Shown piece after piece: positions 1 to 9,160 of a stretch of 64,000 nt of DNA. Origin of the DNA: Leptospira soteropolitanensis (GTDB lineage: Bacteria > Spirochaetota > Leptospiria > Leptospirales > Leptospiraceae); NCBI RefSeq assembly GCF_026151655.1, contig NZ_JAMQPN010000005.1, positions 124,001 to 188,000 of the forward strand. Direction: 5' to 3'. Every line of letters starts with the position of its first letter. The first letter of the stretch is position 1. A program made the translations under genes and the position numbers. Below the pieces are notes generated by a model that was given only the letters and a program-made list of their open reading frames with translations, was not told the origin of the DNA and did not search any database.

Positions 1-1683
1 GGAAACGAATTCGTGGCATAACAAAAGCCCAATTCCATTTCCGGTTTCCCCTCCTGTTCCAGTAGATTTAATTACTTCTCCAACTTTGAATAGTTTGTTT
101 AAAATTGACTTGGACATACCAACACCTGAATCAATAACGGAGACCTGCCAGTCTTTTCCTGTATCAACCGCATCAATTTGAATCTTACTATTACTATGGC
201 TAAACTTTAAAGCATTAGAAACCAAATTTCGAATGACGGTAATAATCATTCTATCATCACAAAAAACCATAGCATGTGATGGAATTGCTACTTCAAATGT
301 AATCCCTTTGTTAGAAGCACTTAGAACAAATAACTCTAAACATTCTCTAACAATATTATCCAACCTGTAATAGTGAGGGCGGTATTCTTCTTGTCCTCGT
401 TGCAACTTAGACCATTCCAAAAGATTTTCCAATAACGAAAAAACTGATTCTGTTGCATCTACTAAGGATTGTGTCATTCCAGAAAGAGCGTCTTCTTTCT
501 TCTTCATGTCCTCATTTAAGACTTTGAGTAACATTTTAATACCAGCAAGTGGCCCTCTTAGATCGTGTGAAATGATAGATAAAAAACGGTCCTTTGTTCC
601 GTTAGCGACCAGAAGCTCTCGATTGACATTGGCCATTTGTTTCTCTAAGTTTCTCTGTTCCGTGTTGTCTCGGAAAACGAGTACCATTCCAATTTTTTTA
701 CGATTGGCATCTCTGATTTGTTTTGCGGTCACTTCCCAATATTTATCATCTTTTTCCCAAATCCATTTTGTAAGTGTTCGTTTCTCTGACAAGTGATCCA
801 ACTTAGAAATAATACCTGGAGATGAAGCGAAAAAATATTTATAGGAAAGTAAACTAGCATTCTTCGATGCAGTACAAAATAAATGTTCTGCGGCAATGTT
901 CCAATCCACAACCCGATTGTTGAAATCAAGAATCACGACCGCTTCATCTAACTCATCTACAATTTCACCCCGCACCAAGGGAACTAAATCGAACATGCGA
1001 TAGTATCCGATGGCAAAGAAAATCAAAATTACCTGCATCGTGCTCATTACCGCGGTTAAATTAATACCCGGCAAAGGCCTAACACCTAACTTGTGCAAAA
1101 TGGCTGTGATCCAAATAAATAAATAAGAAATTAAAATTAAAAGATATCGCCGTCTTTCTGTTGATTTTGAAATAAAAATTCCCTTAACTAACAGGTATGC
1201 TACAAATACGGACCAAAAGAAAGAAAGAAAATATGATACAAAAAAACCAGCCGTATTAGTTACTTGGATCCATTGAATGCGATCATTGATGCTAACTAAA
1301 TATGTATCTAAAGTAAGTGTTTTAAAAATCGGATCAAGGACACAAACTATTAGAGTTAAAAAAGGTTGGATTGTGAGTAAAACCCAAAACCTCCTAGTTA
1401 ACAAATGTTTGTTTTGTGTGAACTCTAGTGAAACCAGAACCATTCCCACATTGGCAATGGCTACCCCGATATACAATAACGCAACGAATGTCCTATGTAA
1501 ACTAGGACTGATAAATGCAAAGTCGATTCCATAGAATCCGGTCCACATCATGGATCCGAAAACTAAAACTAACAAGTATTTTACAATGTCAAGGCGGAAG
1601 GATTTTAAAATGAATAGCCCCAATGCAAGATTGAAGCTAAAGGCTAAAAAGAGAAGTAAACTATAGGGATGGAATTGCCACAA
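1..1683 (-). CDS. 7TM sensor histidine kinase, C-terminus cut by window edge
   Basis: I translated this from the minus strand; about 561 residues are visible and the end lies off the left edge. The first ~230 residues are hydrophobic with about seven membrane segments, then a PAS domain (~240-340) and a HisKA helix with the phospho-acceptor in IISHDLRGPLAG (~370). The HATPase domain shows an N box (NLVSNALKFS, ~490), DSGVGMS (~514) and GTGGETGNGIGL (~545). It should autophosphorylate in response to an unknown membrane or ligand signal and pass phosphate to a response regulator not seen here. The only possible start is TTG at 1683, because an in-frame TAA lies just upstream inside the bactofilin gene; GAAGAG is a weak ribosome site. 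It follows the bactofilin stop by one base, so it is probably the last visible gene of the operon. Family certain, signal unknown. Confidence 0.9.
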   Translation of the reverse strand, partial: MWQFHPYSLLLFLAFSFNLALGLFILKSFRLDIVKYLLVLVFGSMMWTGFYGIDFAFISPSLHRTFVALLYIGVAIANVGMVLVSLEFTQNKHLLTRRFWVLLTIQPFLTLIVCVLDPIFKTLTLDTYLVSINDRIQWIQVTNTAGFFVSYFLSFFWSVFVAYLLVKGIFISKSTERRRYLLILISYLFIWITAILHKLGVRPLPGINLTAVMSTMQVILIFFAIGYYRMFDLVPLVRGEIVDELDEAVVILDFNNRVVDWNIAAEHLFCTASKNASLLSYKYFFASSPGIISKLDHLSEKRTLTKWIWEKDDKYWEVTAKQIRDANRKKIGMVLVFRDNTEQRNLEKQMANVNRELLVANGTKDRFLSIISHDLRGPLAGIKMLLKVLNEDMKKKEDALSGMTQSLVDATESVFSLLENLLEWSKLQRGQEEYRPHYYRLDNIVRECLELFVLSASNKGITFEVAIPSHAMVFCDDRMIITVIRNLVSNALKFSHSNSKIQIDAVDTGKDWQVSVIDSGVGMSKSILNKLFKVGEVIKSTGTGGETGNGIGLLLCHEFVS

Positions 1684-1684
1684 A

Positions 1685-2053
1685 CTAAGACTCTTCGCTG
1701 CTTAGCATTTCACAATTGCCGTCAAAAACAACTCCATCAGCAATCTGAAGTTTTGCGGTGCGAATGTTACCTTGTACTTTTCCAGTGGATAACATTTCTA
1801 ATCTTTGGGTTGCCGTTACATTCCCAATGATAGTTCCACCAACAACAACAGTACCAGCTTTGATGTTTGCTTTTACTCGAGCCCCTTCACTGATTACTAA
1901 ATAACCGTCAGAGATAATTTCGCCGGTAAAATCACCGGATATTTGTAAGGGTTTTTTAAAAGCTAAAGTTCCGCTAAATGCTGTTTCTTTTCCGAGAATA
2001 GTAGCGATAACTCCGTGTTCGGTGATGGTTGGTTGCATTTCTTTTTTAGACAT
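1685..2053 (-). CDS. Bactofilin (polymer-forming cytoskeletal protein)
   Basis: A 122-residue protein whose residues ~20-110 form the short beta-helical repeats typical of bactofilins (DUF583): recurring G/hydrophobic turns such as ISGDFTGEI, ISEGARVKANI, VVGGTIIGNV, LSTGKVQGNI. Bactofilins self-assemble into membrane-associated filaments without nucleotide and in other bacteria scaffold cell-wall enzymes or chromosome-segregation proteins; in Leptospira bactofilins have been tied to helical cell shape. The length is normal for the core domain with short flanking tails. It lies five bases after the small TPR gene and one base before the sensor kinase, in the middle of a packed operon. Role of this paralogue is not readable from sequence. 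Confidence 0.9.
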   Translation of the reverse strand: MSKKEMQPTITEHGVIATILGKETAFSGTLAFKKPLQISGDFTGEIISDGYLVISEGARVKANIKAGTVVVGGTIIGNVTATQRLEMLSTGKVQGNIRTAKLQIADGVVFDGNCEMLSSEES

Positions 2054-2058
2054 AGTTC

Positions 2059-2283
2059 CTATTTTGTTTTCATATTATAAACCCCATCCCAATCTTCTGG
2101 TGGGGGATCAGCGATATAATCATCACATCTTTCAATGTATAACTTCGAAGGGCCATCTTCGGGAAGGATTGCTAATCCTTTTTTGAACTCTTCTTTCGCT
2201 TCCGCGAACTTTCGCGATTTGTATAACGAAAGTGCGTGGTTATAGTGAACCAATACTGCTTTCATTTTATCACTGGCGATCAT
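2059..2283 (-). CDS. Small TPR protein resembling the tail of adenylate cyclases
   Basis: A 74-residue protein with one tetratricopeptide unit (HYNHALSLYKSRKFAEAKEEF) followed by KLYIERCDDYIADPPPEDWDG. That final stretch, a TPR ending in a PPPEDWDGV(Y) motif, is what I know from the extreme C-terminus of many class III adenylate/guanylate cyclases, where it follows the catalytic domain. Here there is no cyclase domain, so it is a free-standing version. Its ATG overlaps the acpS stop by four bases (ATGA), so translation is probably coupled. An alternative start is Met7. It probably mediates a protein contact; partner unknown. Confidence 0.75.
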   Translation of the reverse strand: MIASDKMKAVLVHYNHALSLYKSRKFAEAKEEFKKGLAILPEDGPSKLYIERCDDYIADPPPEDWDGVYNMKTK

Positions 2284-2663
2284 AGGGGCTCCTTATAGAA
2301 AATGACAACGGCAGTTGCGTAATGGTCAGCATGGCTGATGGATACGGAACTCTTGGTAAATCCTTTCTCTCGGAAAAACTTCTCAGTTTTCCCGCGGATG
2401 ACTAGCGTTTTTTTACCAAAATTTGTGCCTGCCAATTCAATCTCGCGCATATCAGCCACCTCCCCCGAATTTAGGTTTAAGGCCTTAATTACGGCTTCTT
2501 TACATGCAAATCGACCCGCAAGATATGGAACGGGATCCTTGTGTTTGTGGCAATATTCCACTTCCTCATCTGTAAAAACCCGCTTAAGGAAGCGATCCCC
2601 ATGTTTTTCTAGGAGCTCACGAATTCGATGATTTTCTACAATGTCGTTCCCGACCGATAACAT
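2280..2663 (-). CDS. acpS: Holo-[acyl-carrier-protein] synthase
   Basis: A 127-residue AcpS, the usual length. It transfers 4'-phosphopantetheine from CoA onto acyl carrier protein, activating it for fatty acid synthesis. The two signature motifs are visible: VGNDIVE near the start (metal-binding Asp at residue 8) and the FACKEAVIKAL helix (Glu near 56), plus SVSISH near the C-terminus. It sits nine bases downstream of the giant kinase/phosphatase gene and overlaps the small TPR gene by four bases, so a housekeeping lipid enzyme is embedded in a signalling operon. Confidence 0.95.
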   Translation of the reverse strand: MLSVGNDIVENHRIRELLEKHGDRFLKRVFTDEEVEYCHKHKDPVPYLAGRFACKEAVIKALNLNSGEVADMREIELAGTNFGKKTLVIRGKTEKFFREKGFTKSSVSISHADHYATAVVIFYKEPL

Positions 2664-2671
2664 AAGATGAT

Positions 2672-5600
2672 TTATTTTCGCCGAAGTTCCAAGAGTCGAG
2701 CAAATAAAATATTGTTCTCCTTATGGTAAGGGCGCCTGAGTTTCACTCTCTCAGAATAATCGAAAGCGGCCGAAAAATCTCCATTTTTATATAGTGCCTC
2801 CGCAATATAATAGAGAGTTAGGCTATCTGATGGATTTTTTTGAATGTAATTTACAGCAAATTCCAGAGGAAAAGCGGACATTCTATGTTCAGTGTATAAA
2901 TAAATTTTCTGCACTGAAAGAGGCGCATCATGAATCGACTCAAAATGATTGGAAATCGCATGTTCTACTTCATTCCATTTTTTTTGTTTATATAACGTAA
3001 GTGCCCTGAGGTATACAAAATGTTTGGGATGATTGACAGAAACGTGGACAGGCGATCCCTCTCCCGTGTATTCGACTCGGATCAATGACAAATCATCAAT
3101 CAATTCACCGTGACTTTTGATGGCATCGCGGATTAATTCTAAATCGCCATGTCCTTCTAATGTTGTTTTAAGGAATAATTCATCATCCTCATTGACTTCC
3201 ATTTCGACTTCTGAACCAATCAAAATATCGTCTCGACCATCCGATCCAATTAATAATAGATCTCCTTTCTCTAATTGGAAGGTATTAATCTGAAGGGCTT
3301 TTTTTGAAGCTAAAAGCCCGAGCTTTGCACAAACATAGTTATGAGGCAAGAAAAAAGTTTTATGTTTTCGGTATATCACCGGACGTGGATGTTCTGCATT
3401 TAAAAAATAAAAGAATCCAGTTTCGTCATCAATTAAACATAGAAACATAGAGATGAGCATAGATCCATCAAACGTAACAAGAGTATTATGTAATTCCATA
3501 TATGCATTGCTGACCCACTTTTCTGGAGTGATATCTCTTACATCTTCCGATTGACCGTTTCTTTTTATAATGGCCTCAAAAACAGAACCAATGACCAATG
3601 CTCCACTGGCACCCTGCATAGACTTACCCATTGCATCACCATTCAGAACTACGATATATTTTTTATTCTGTAGTAAAATAGAAGAAGACACACATAAGTC
3701 TCCACCGATTTCAGAGCTCCATTGTTTATAAGAAAACTTTTTCTTTTGTTCCGTAAGGAACTGGATTTTCATATTTGAGGAACTGGCAAGGTTTTGCGTC
3801 AAAGGTTCAATCAGCAATGAAGCTAAAAAATAATCCCCGTCCTGTTGTTCTTTTAATCCCTGCACTTCTGTTAGGGCAAAATTCAATTCTTTTGTTCTTT
3901 CATCTACTTTCTGTTCCAAGTTAGTATAAAGTAATGAATTTTCAATAGACACTGCAATTTGCGAAGATAATATTTTTAAGATTTCAACTCTGCCCGGAGT
4001 AAAAGCATCCGTTGTAAGATTATTTTCTAAATATACAATCCCTACCACAGTTCCATGACTTAGAATCGGATAACAAAGTAGAGATTTTGGCAGAGTTGAT
4101 TTTACATACGGATCATTTTTAAAATCGCCTTCTCTGGCAGCATCTCCACAAATAACAACAAGACCTGTCCTTACCACATAACCAATAATTTGTGAAGGAA
4201 TTTTATTTTGGTTCACATAAGCAATAGGTTCCAGAAAATCTATTGCGAACGGAGATTCGGAATATACGGAAACCGATTCCTTTTCCACTTCCGATTCCGC
4301 TAAAACTTGCCAACCAGACTCTGCTTTCAGTATAAAATAACCTCTTTCGGCCCCAGCATTTTCTACCAGAATTTTCATCATCTTTTCCAAGAGCCGATTG
4401 AGTTGAATCTCTCCCGAAATGGTTTGGGAGGCTTTAATGACTGTGTTAATGTCTAAGCTAGAACCAACATCACCGAAAATATCTTTCGTAGTACTAAATA
4501 AAGAGAGACTATCAGTCGAATCTGTTCTAAAATTTCTTCCAATATATTTTTTTAAAGAGATGTGGTTCGCTTCTAATTGTTTAACCTTGGAAAGAAACCC
4601 ATACTTTCCATATCGATAATGAGCTTCCACCAAATGCAGATTACTATATTGTTCGAAACCTGTTTCTTTCCACATCCTCACCAAAAATTCGTTTGCAATA
4701 GCTTCTTCGAGAATATAACTAGATTCACGAGCCAAAGAGATCGCTGTCTTACAGGCAATCACTGCTTGCGTTTTTTGGTTGGCTAAATATAATAACAAGG
4801 CCGAAATAATATGGTGTTTATGTCCAAAGTTTTCTGGAGCACTTTTAGCCCATACCTTCATTCGTTTCTCAAATCTTTGTAACCTCTTCTTAAGAGCTGA
4901 TTTTGAAGTGTTTTTTGGAATTTGATTATCTACAAGCAGAGCAAAAGAAACAAGAGCGCCAAGAAATACATGTTCAGGAACAAACATCATTCCAAACATA
5001 GCTCCCTCTAGTGCATCTAACTTTCTTGAATACTCATAGGCCTTTTCTTTATCACCAAGGAAATATTCAATTCGCAACTTACATAAATAGTAATCAAAAA
5101 GTGCATTTGCATTTCCAGAAGATAACCATTCCGAAACAGTCTCTGATTCGGAAAAGTATCGGCCTTCCAAATTCATTGGATCAAGCGACTCTCCCCTCAT
5201 GTTTTCAACCAGTTGCAAGTTAAGACGATGAACCTGGTATGCATGGTTTTGACGAAGGCTTAATAATGAAGAATCATAACGAAGTTGGCTTTTGTATAGG
5301 TCTTCAAGATTTTCACGAAATAATAAACCCTGAAAATGAATATTATTTAATGAATAAGATGAATACTGCAAATCACCTGTCTCCATACCAGATAAGAAAC
5401 TATCCCAAAATATAGAACGACTTTCCCTCGCTGGATTTTTCCAAGGTGAAATCATATTAGCAAACATAAATAATGTTCTACATCGAAAAGCTTTCGCATC
5501 CAAAGTATCCAGTAAACGAACACTTAACTGACCAAATTTCAAACCAACTTCATAATTACCTAAACCAGATCCTTGAATGACACCCATTGCACAAAATCCA

Positions 5601-8386
5601 AAGGCACTGATTTCACATAAACCGTATTTCAAGGTGTGATTTACTAACTTTAAGACAATCACTGGAAACAAATCTGATTCCGCTAAAAAAGAAGGAGCAG
5701 TACATGCATTAAGTAGGCGCATAATTGCTAGATATTTGGGATCATTCGAAACAGGTAAGTTTTCTAAACTTTCAATAGACCTATGTCCCAACTTAATTTT
5801 AAATTTAAGAATTTCACGAAGTGGAGACAAAGGCCCCGCTTTTTTGGGCAATCTGACCCCAACAAGTTTTAATGCTTGTTTAAGAGTAACCAATACTTCC
5901 TTCATCTTATTTTGCGTAACAAGCATGGAAGATTGTAATTCATAAACCAAAATTTTGTCTAAATCATTCTGTGCAAAACTAAGTATATAGTTAAAACTTT
6001 TCTCAGCAGCTTCAAAATTCTTTGAAAGATATGCGGACCTTGCATAAGCTAAATGAAGTCTTAATGTATTTTCGTAATCGCTGTTCCATTCTGCATCCCT
6101 CATCAATCCGACCATACGGTCAAAAAAGTTAAAGGCAGCTTCATATGCCGATGAGTTCAGTGCTTTGAAGCCTGCTTTTTCATTTAGAATTCTTAATTCA
6201 GAAAATTCTTCATCCGTTTTCATTTGGGAAGCACCCAAATTTAATTGGTTAACAATTGTAAATAGATGATCCTCAAGTTTATATTTATATAATATTGAAA
6301 GGTAGGTTTTACCAATCTTATAATGGAGTTTTGCTTTTTCTTCCGGAGAGATGATCTTATATATTGCCTCACGAATTTTATCATGAGTAAAATTGGCGTC
6401 CTCCATACCAAGAACCAAAAACTCTTCATTGGCCAAGGCAACTAAATCCATAGAGGCTTTATGGAATGGTCTTTCGGCAATGGTTGCATAAATATCATGC
6501 CGAAACCAATTCCCAATACAAGCAGTTAGTTTCAGAGCATCAATTAATTCAGCCGACTGAAGATTAATCTTATCAATAATCAAATCGATTACGTTATCAG
6601 AGATATTTACAGAATCAATTTTGTCTTTATCCCAAGACCAATGATCATCTTTAAAATAAATGTATGATCTTTCGTAAAGGTTTTTAAACATCTCATTTAC
6701 ATGGAATGGATTACCTTTCGTTTTTTTCCAAATTACTTCCGCTATGGGCCTAATTTCCGATTCGGGAACAACAAGAGTGTCAGATACAAGTGAGGCTACA
6801 TCACGTTCCCTTAGTGGCTCCAAACGAATTTCAGTAATGGGTAATTGAATTTCTCTTAATTCATCTAAAAGTCTATAAAATGGGTCTGTAGGAAAAACTT
6901 CATTATCTCGATAAGATAAAATTACAAATAAATGGTTAATTTCAGGATCTGTTAAAACTTCCTTCAAAAGCAGAATACTGGAAGAATCTGCCCATTGCAT
7001 ATCGTCTAAAAACAAAACGACAGGATGATCTTTTGTACAAATACTTCTCAGAAACTTTCTAAACACTAAATGAAAACGGTTTTCCGTTTCAAAACTATCC
7101 AGTTCAGGAGGAGTCGGCTGTTCACCTAACAACTGAAAAAGTTCAGGTACCACATCAATAATTAGTTTTGCGTTTGAACCTAAAGCCTCAGATAAACTTT
7201 TTTTCCATTCTTTTACGGAAGATTCACTTTCAGACAACAATTGCCGTACAAGGCCTTGTAATGCTAAGTTGATAGCTCGATAAGGAATGGATTTTTTATA
7301 TAAATCAAATTTACCTGAAGTAAAGTATGCCTTTTCTCTTGTAACAGGCTTTTGAATTTCATTGATGAGAGCTGACTTGCCAATCCCAGACCGACCAGAA
7401 ATCAGAAAAATTTCGATTCGACCTTCTTTTGCATCTAGAAATTTTTCTTCGAATATTTTAAGTTGGTCCTCTCTTCCATATAATTTTTTGGGAATTTGGA
7501 ACCTAGATGATTTATCATTTTTTGCTAGTTCCATTTGGAACAAATCTAATGAGTCACGTCCACTTTCTAAAAGGATAGATTGAATCGCGGAAAGATCAGA
7601 AAGCAAACCAGTCGCCGTTTGATAACGATCTTCGGGATTTTTTTCTAGAAGTTTCATGATCAGGTCAGATACAATTTTTGGCGCGCCACTTCTCTCCTTG
7701 GGAGATAAAGGAGTTTTGGCAAGGTGAGCATGAACCATTTCTAAACTATCGGTGTATAAAAATGGCAAATCCCCAGTGATTAACTGGTACAAGGTGACAC
7801 CTAGCGAATAGAAATCAGTTCGATAATCAACCGTTCGATTCATCCTACCTGTTTGTTCAGGAGAAATGTGTGCAAGTGTTCCTGTAAGATTCTGGTTCAT
7901 CGGAAGATAAAAACTGCGATGAGTGAGAAGAGTTGCCGAACCAAAGTCAATGATCTTAAGCGCACCGGTATCCGGATTATAAATTATATTCTGAGCTTTG
8001 ATATCATTATGAACCACTTTTGCCTTATGAATGTCCGTAAGCGCCTTACAGACTTCAATAGCAATACTTAAAAAAGTGGCTATATTGCTATATTTTCCAC
8101 TTAATTGCAGTTTGGCGAGATCGGTAAAACCAACATTTGGAAATACAATAGCAACTGTATTTTGATAAGATTCTAAATCTAAAGGTCTTAATGTGTATGG
8201 AGAATCGATAGAACGTAAAATTTCAAATTCGTTTTTAAATCGAGTGATCTCCTGGTTATCGGGATAATCACGATTGAGTAACTTGATTACGACAGGTTCC
8301 CCAGACGAAGATTCCCCAACGTATACAGAACTTCTTTTACCTAAATGAAGTTCTCTTAAAGCTGTATATTTACCAACAGTGAACAC
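2672..8386 (-). CDS. Ser/Thr kinase - AAA ATPase - GAF - SpoIIE phosphatase - TPR fusion protein
   Basis: A 1904-residue soluble signalling protein. Residues ~1-270 form a Ser/Thr kinase: ATP lysine in PVVIKLL, catalytic loop HNDIKAQN (~125; Asn replaces the Arg of HRD) and DFGSA (~149); the glycine loop is atypical. Residues ~295-650 are an AAA/STAND ATPase with Walker A SGRSGIGKSA (~331) and Walker B VVLFLDDMQWAD (~456). A long helical, TPR-like region follows, then a GAF domain (~1325-1488), a short coiled coil and a SpoIIE/PP2C phosphatase with its acidic residues intact (IGGDL ~1560, NGDAMGKS ~1580, SDGRDD ~1715, DDLSLI ~1763), ending in TPR repeats. Kinase and opposing phosphatase in one chain suggests a self-contained switch over Ser/Thr phosphorylation, perhaps of STAS proteins. 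Its phosphatase part is clearly related to the protein at 40080-42032. Substrate unknown. Confidence 0.93.
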   Translation of the reverse strand: MFTVGKYTALRELHLGKRSSVYVGESSSGEPVVIKLLNRDYPDNQEITRFKNEFEILRSIDSPYTLRPLDLESYQNTVAIVFPNVGFTDLAKLQLSGKYSNIATFLSIAIEVCKALTDIHKAKVVHNDIKAQNIIYNPDTGALKIIDFGSATLLTHRSFYLPMNQNLTGTLAHISPEQTGRMNRTVDYRTDFYSLGVTLYQLITGDLPFLYTDSLEMVHAHLAKTPLSPKERSGAPKIVSDLIMKLLEKNPEDRYQTATGLLSDLSAIQSILLESGRDSLDLFQMELAKNDKSSRFQIPKKLYGREDQLKIFEEKFLDAKEGRIEIFLISGRSGIGKSALINEIQKPVTREKAYFTSGKFDLYKKSIPYRAINLALQGLVRQLLSESESSVKEWKKSLSEALGSNAKLIIDVVPELFQLLGEQPTPPELDSFETENRFHLVFRKFLRSICTKDHPVVLFLDDMQWADSSSILLLKEVLTDPEINHLFVILSYRDNEVFPTDPFYRLLDELREIQLPITEIRLEPLRERDVASLVSDTLVVPESEIRPIAEVIWKKTKGNPFHVNEMFKNLYERSYIYFKDDHWSWDKDKIDSVNISDNVIDLIIDKINLQSAELIDALKLTACIGNWFRHDIYATIAERPFHKASMDLVALANEEFLVLGMEDANFTHDKIREAIYKIISPEEKAKLHYKIGKTYLSILYKYKLEDHLFTIVNQLNLGASQMKTDEEFSELRILNEKAGFKALNSSAYEAAFNFFDRMVGLMRDAEWNSDYENTLRLHLAYARSAYLSKNFEAAEKSFNYILSFAQNDLDKILVYELQSSMLVTQNKMKEVLVTLKQALKLVGVRLPKKAGPLSPLREILKFKIKLGHRSIESLENLPVSNDPKYLAIMRLLNACTAPSFLAESDLFPVIVLKLVNHTLKYGLCEISAFGFCAMGVIQGSGLGNYEVGLKFGQLSVRLLDTLDAKAFRCRTLFMFANMISPWKNPARESRSIFWDSFLSGMETGDLQYSSYSLNNIHFQGLLFRENLEDLYKSQLRYDSSLLSLRQNHAYQVHRLNLQLVENMRGESLDPMNLEGRYFSESETVSEWLSSGNANALFDYYLCKLRIEYFLGDKEKAYEYSRKLDALEGAMFGMMFVPEHVFLGALVSFALLVDNQIPKNTSKSALKKRLQRFEKRMKVWAKSAPENFGHKHHIISALLLYLANQKTQAVIACKTAISLARESSYILEEAIANEFLVRMWKETGFEQYSNLHLVEAHYRYGKYGFLSKVKQLEANHISLKKYIGRNFRTDSTDSLSLFSTTKDIFGDVGSSLDINTVIKASQTISGEIQLNRLLEKMMKILVENAGAERGYFILKAESGWQVLAESEVEKESVSVYSESPFAIDFLEPIAYVNQNKIPSQIIGYVVRTGLVVICGDAAREGDFKNDPYVKSTLPKSLLCYPILSHGTVVGIVYLENNLTTDAFTPGRVEILKILSSQIAVSIENSLLYTNLEQKVDERTKELNFALTEVQGLKEQQDGDYFLASLLIEPLTQNLASSSNMKIQFLTEQKKKFSYKQWSSEIGGDLCVSSSILLQNKKYIVVLNGDAMGKSMQGASGALVIGSVFEAIIKRNGQSEDVRDITPEKWVSNAYMELHNTLVTFDGSMLISMFLCLIDDETGFFYFLNAEHPRPVIYRKHKTFFLPHNYVCAKLGLLASKKALQINTFQLEKGDLLLIGSDGRDDILIGSEVEMEVNEDDELFLKTTLEGHGDLELIRDAIKSHGELIDDLSLIRVEYTGEGSPVHVSVNHPKHFVYLRALTLYKQKKWNEVEHAISNHFESIHDAPLSVQKIYLYTEHRMSAFPLEFAVNYIQKNPSDSLTLYYIAEALYKNGDFSAAFDYSERVKLRRPYHKENNILFARLLELRRK

Positions 8387-8395
8387 AAAAATTTC

Positions 8396-9160
8396 CTATT
8401 TTGCTGTTTTTCCACCATCAACAGGAATCACAGCTCCCGTGATAAATGAAGCTCCGTCGGAAGTAAGCCATAAACAAGTTTTAGCAACCTCTTCAGGTGT
8501 TGCCATTCTACCTAAAGCATACGATTTCATTCTCTCTTTTTTGACTTCTTCTGGATTAGGAACATTAGCATAAAACACATCATCCATTTCTGTTTGTATT
8601 CCACCAGGACACAAAGCCACAACCCGAATTCCCGAAGAACCATATTCTAAAGCCGCTGATTTTGTTAGCCCAATGATTCCGTGTTTTGTCATAGAATAAG
8701 GACCTGCTTTTTCTTTTCCTCTAAGTCCTAACGCAGAAGAAACATTGATAATGGCTCCACCCTTCCCTTGGCTCAAGAACTGTTTTAATTCAAACTGCAT
8801 AGAAAGGAAGGTGCCTTTTAAATTTACATCCATCACAGAATCAAATATATCTAAAGGATAATCTGCAGTGGCCTTAAGAACTCCAGAAATTCCCGCATTG
8901 TTAACTGCAACATCAATAGAACCATATTTGGAAACAATTGATTCAATAAAATTACGAACTGCTTCCGATTGTGTGACATCACAGCGAACAAACATTCCGG
9001 TGCCACCTTCTTTTTCAAGAAGAGCTAAAGTTTCCTCTCCCTCCTGTTTACGTCTTCCGCAAAATCCAACCACATAACCAGCGTTCGCAAATTCTAATAC
9101 GATAGATCTTCCAAGTCCAGAAGTTCCTCCGGTCACTATTGCTACTTTTTTTCCACTCAT
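8396..9160 (-). CDS. Short-chain dehydrogenase/reductase (SDR)
   Basis: A 254-residue classical SDR. It has the N-terminal dinucleotide-binding motif GGTSGLGRS (~11-19), the NNAGI motif (~88), and the catalytic Ser (INVSSALG) with the YSMTK Tyr/Lys pair (~155). The C-terminal VDGGKTAK ends as in 3-oxoacyl-ACP reductases and glucose dehydrogenases. It catalyses NAD(P)-dependent oxidation or reduction of an alcohol/ketone; the substrate cannot be assigned. Its start overlaps the PilZ gene stop (ATGA), and it lies ten bases upstream of the kinase gene. The nearby acpS gives weak support for a fatty-acid-related role. Confidence 0.88.
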   Translation of the reverse strand: MSGKKVAIVTGGTSGLGRSIVLEFANAGYVVGFCGRRKQEGEETLALLEKEGGTGMFVRCDVTQSEAVRNFIESIVSKYGSIDVAVNNAGISGVLKATADYPLDIFDSVMDVNLKGTFLSMQFELKQFLSQGKGGAIINVSSALGLRGKEKAGPYSMTKHGIIGLTKSAALEYGSSGIRVVALCPGGIQTEMDDVFYANVPNPEEVKKERMKSYALGRMATPEEVAKTCLWLTSDGASFITGAVIPVDGGKTAK

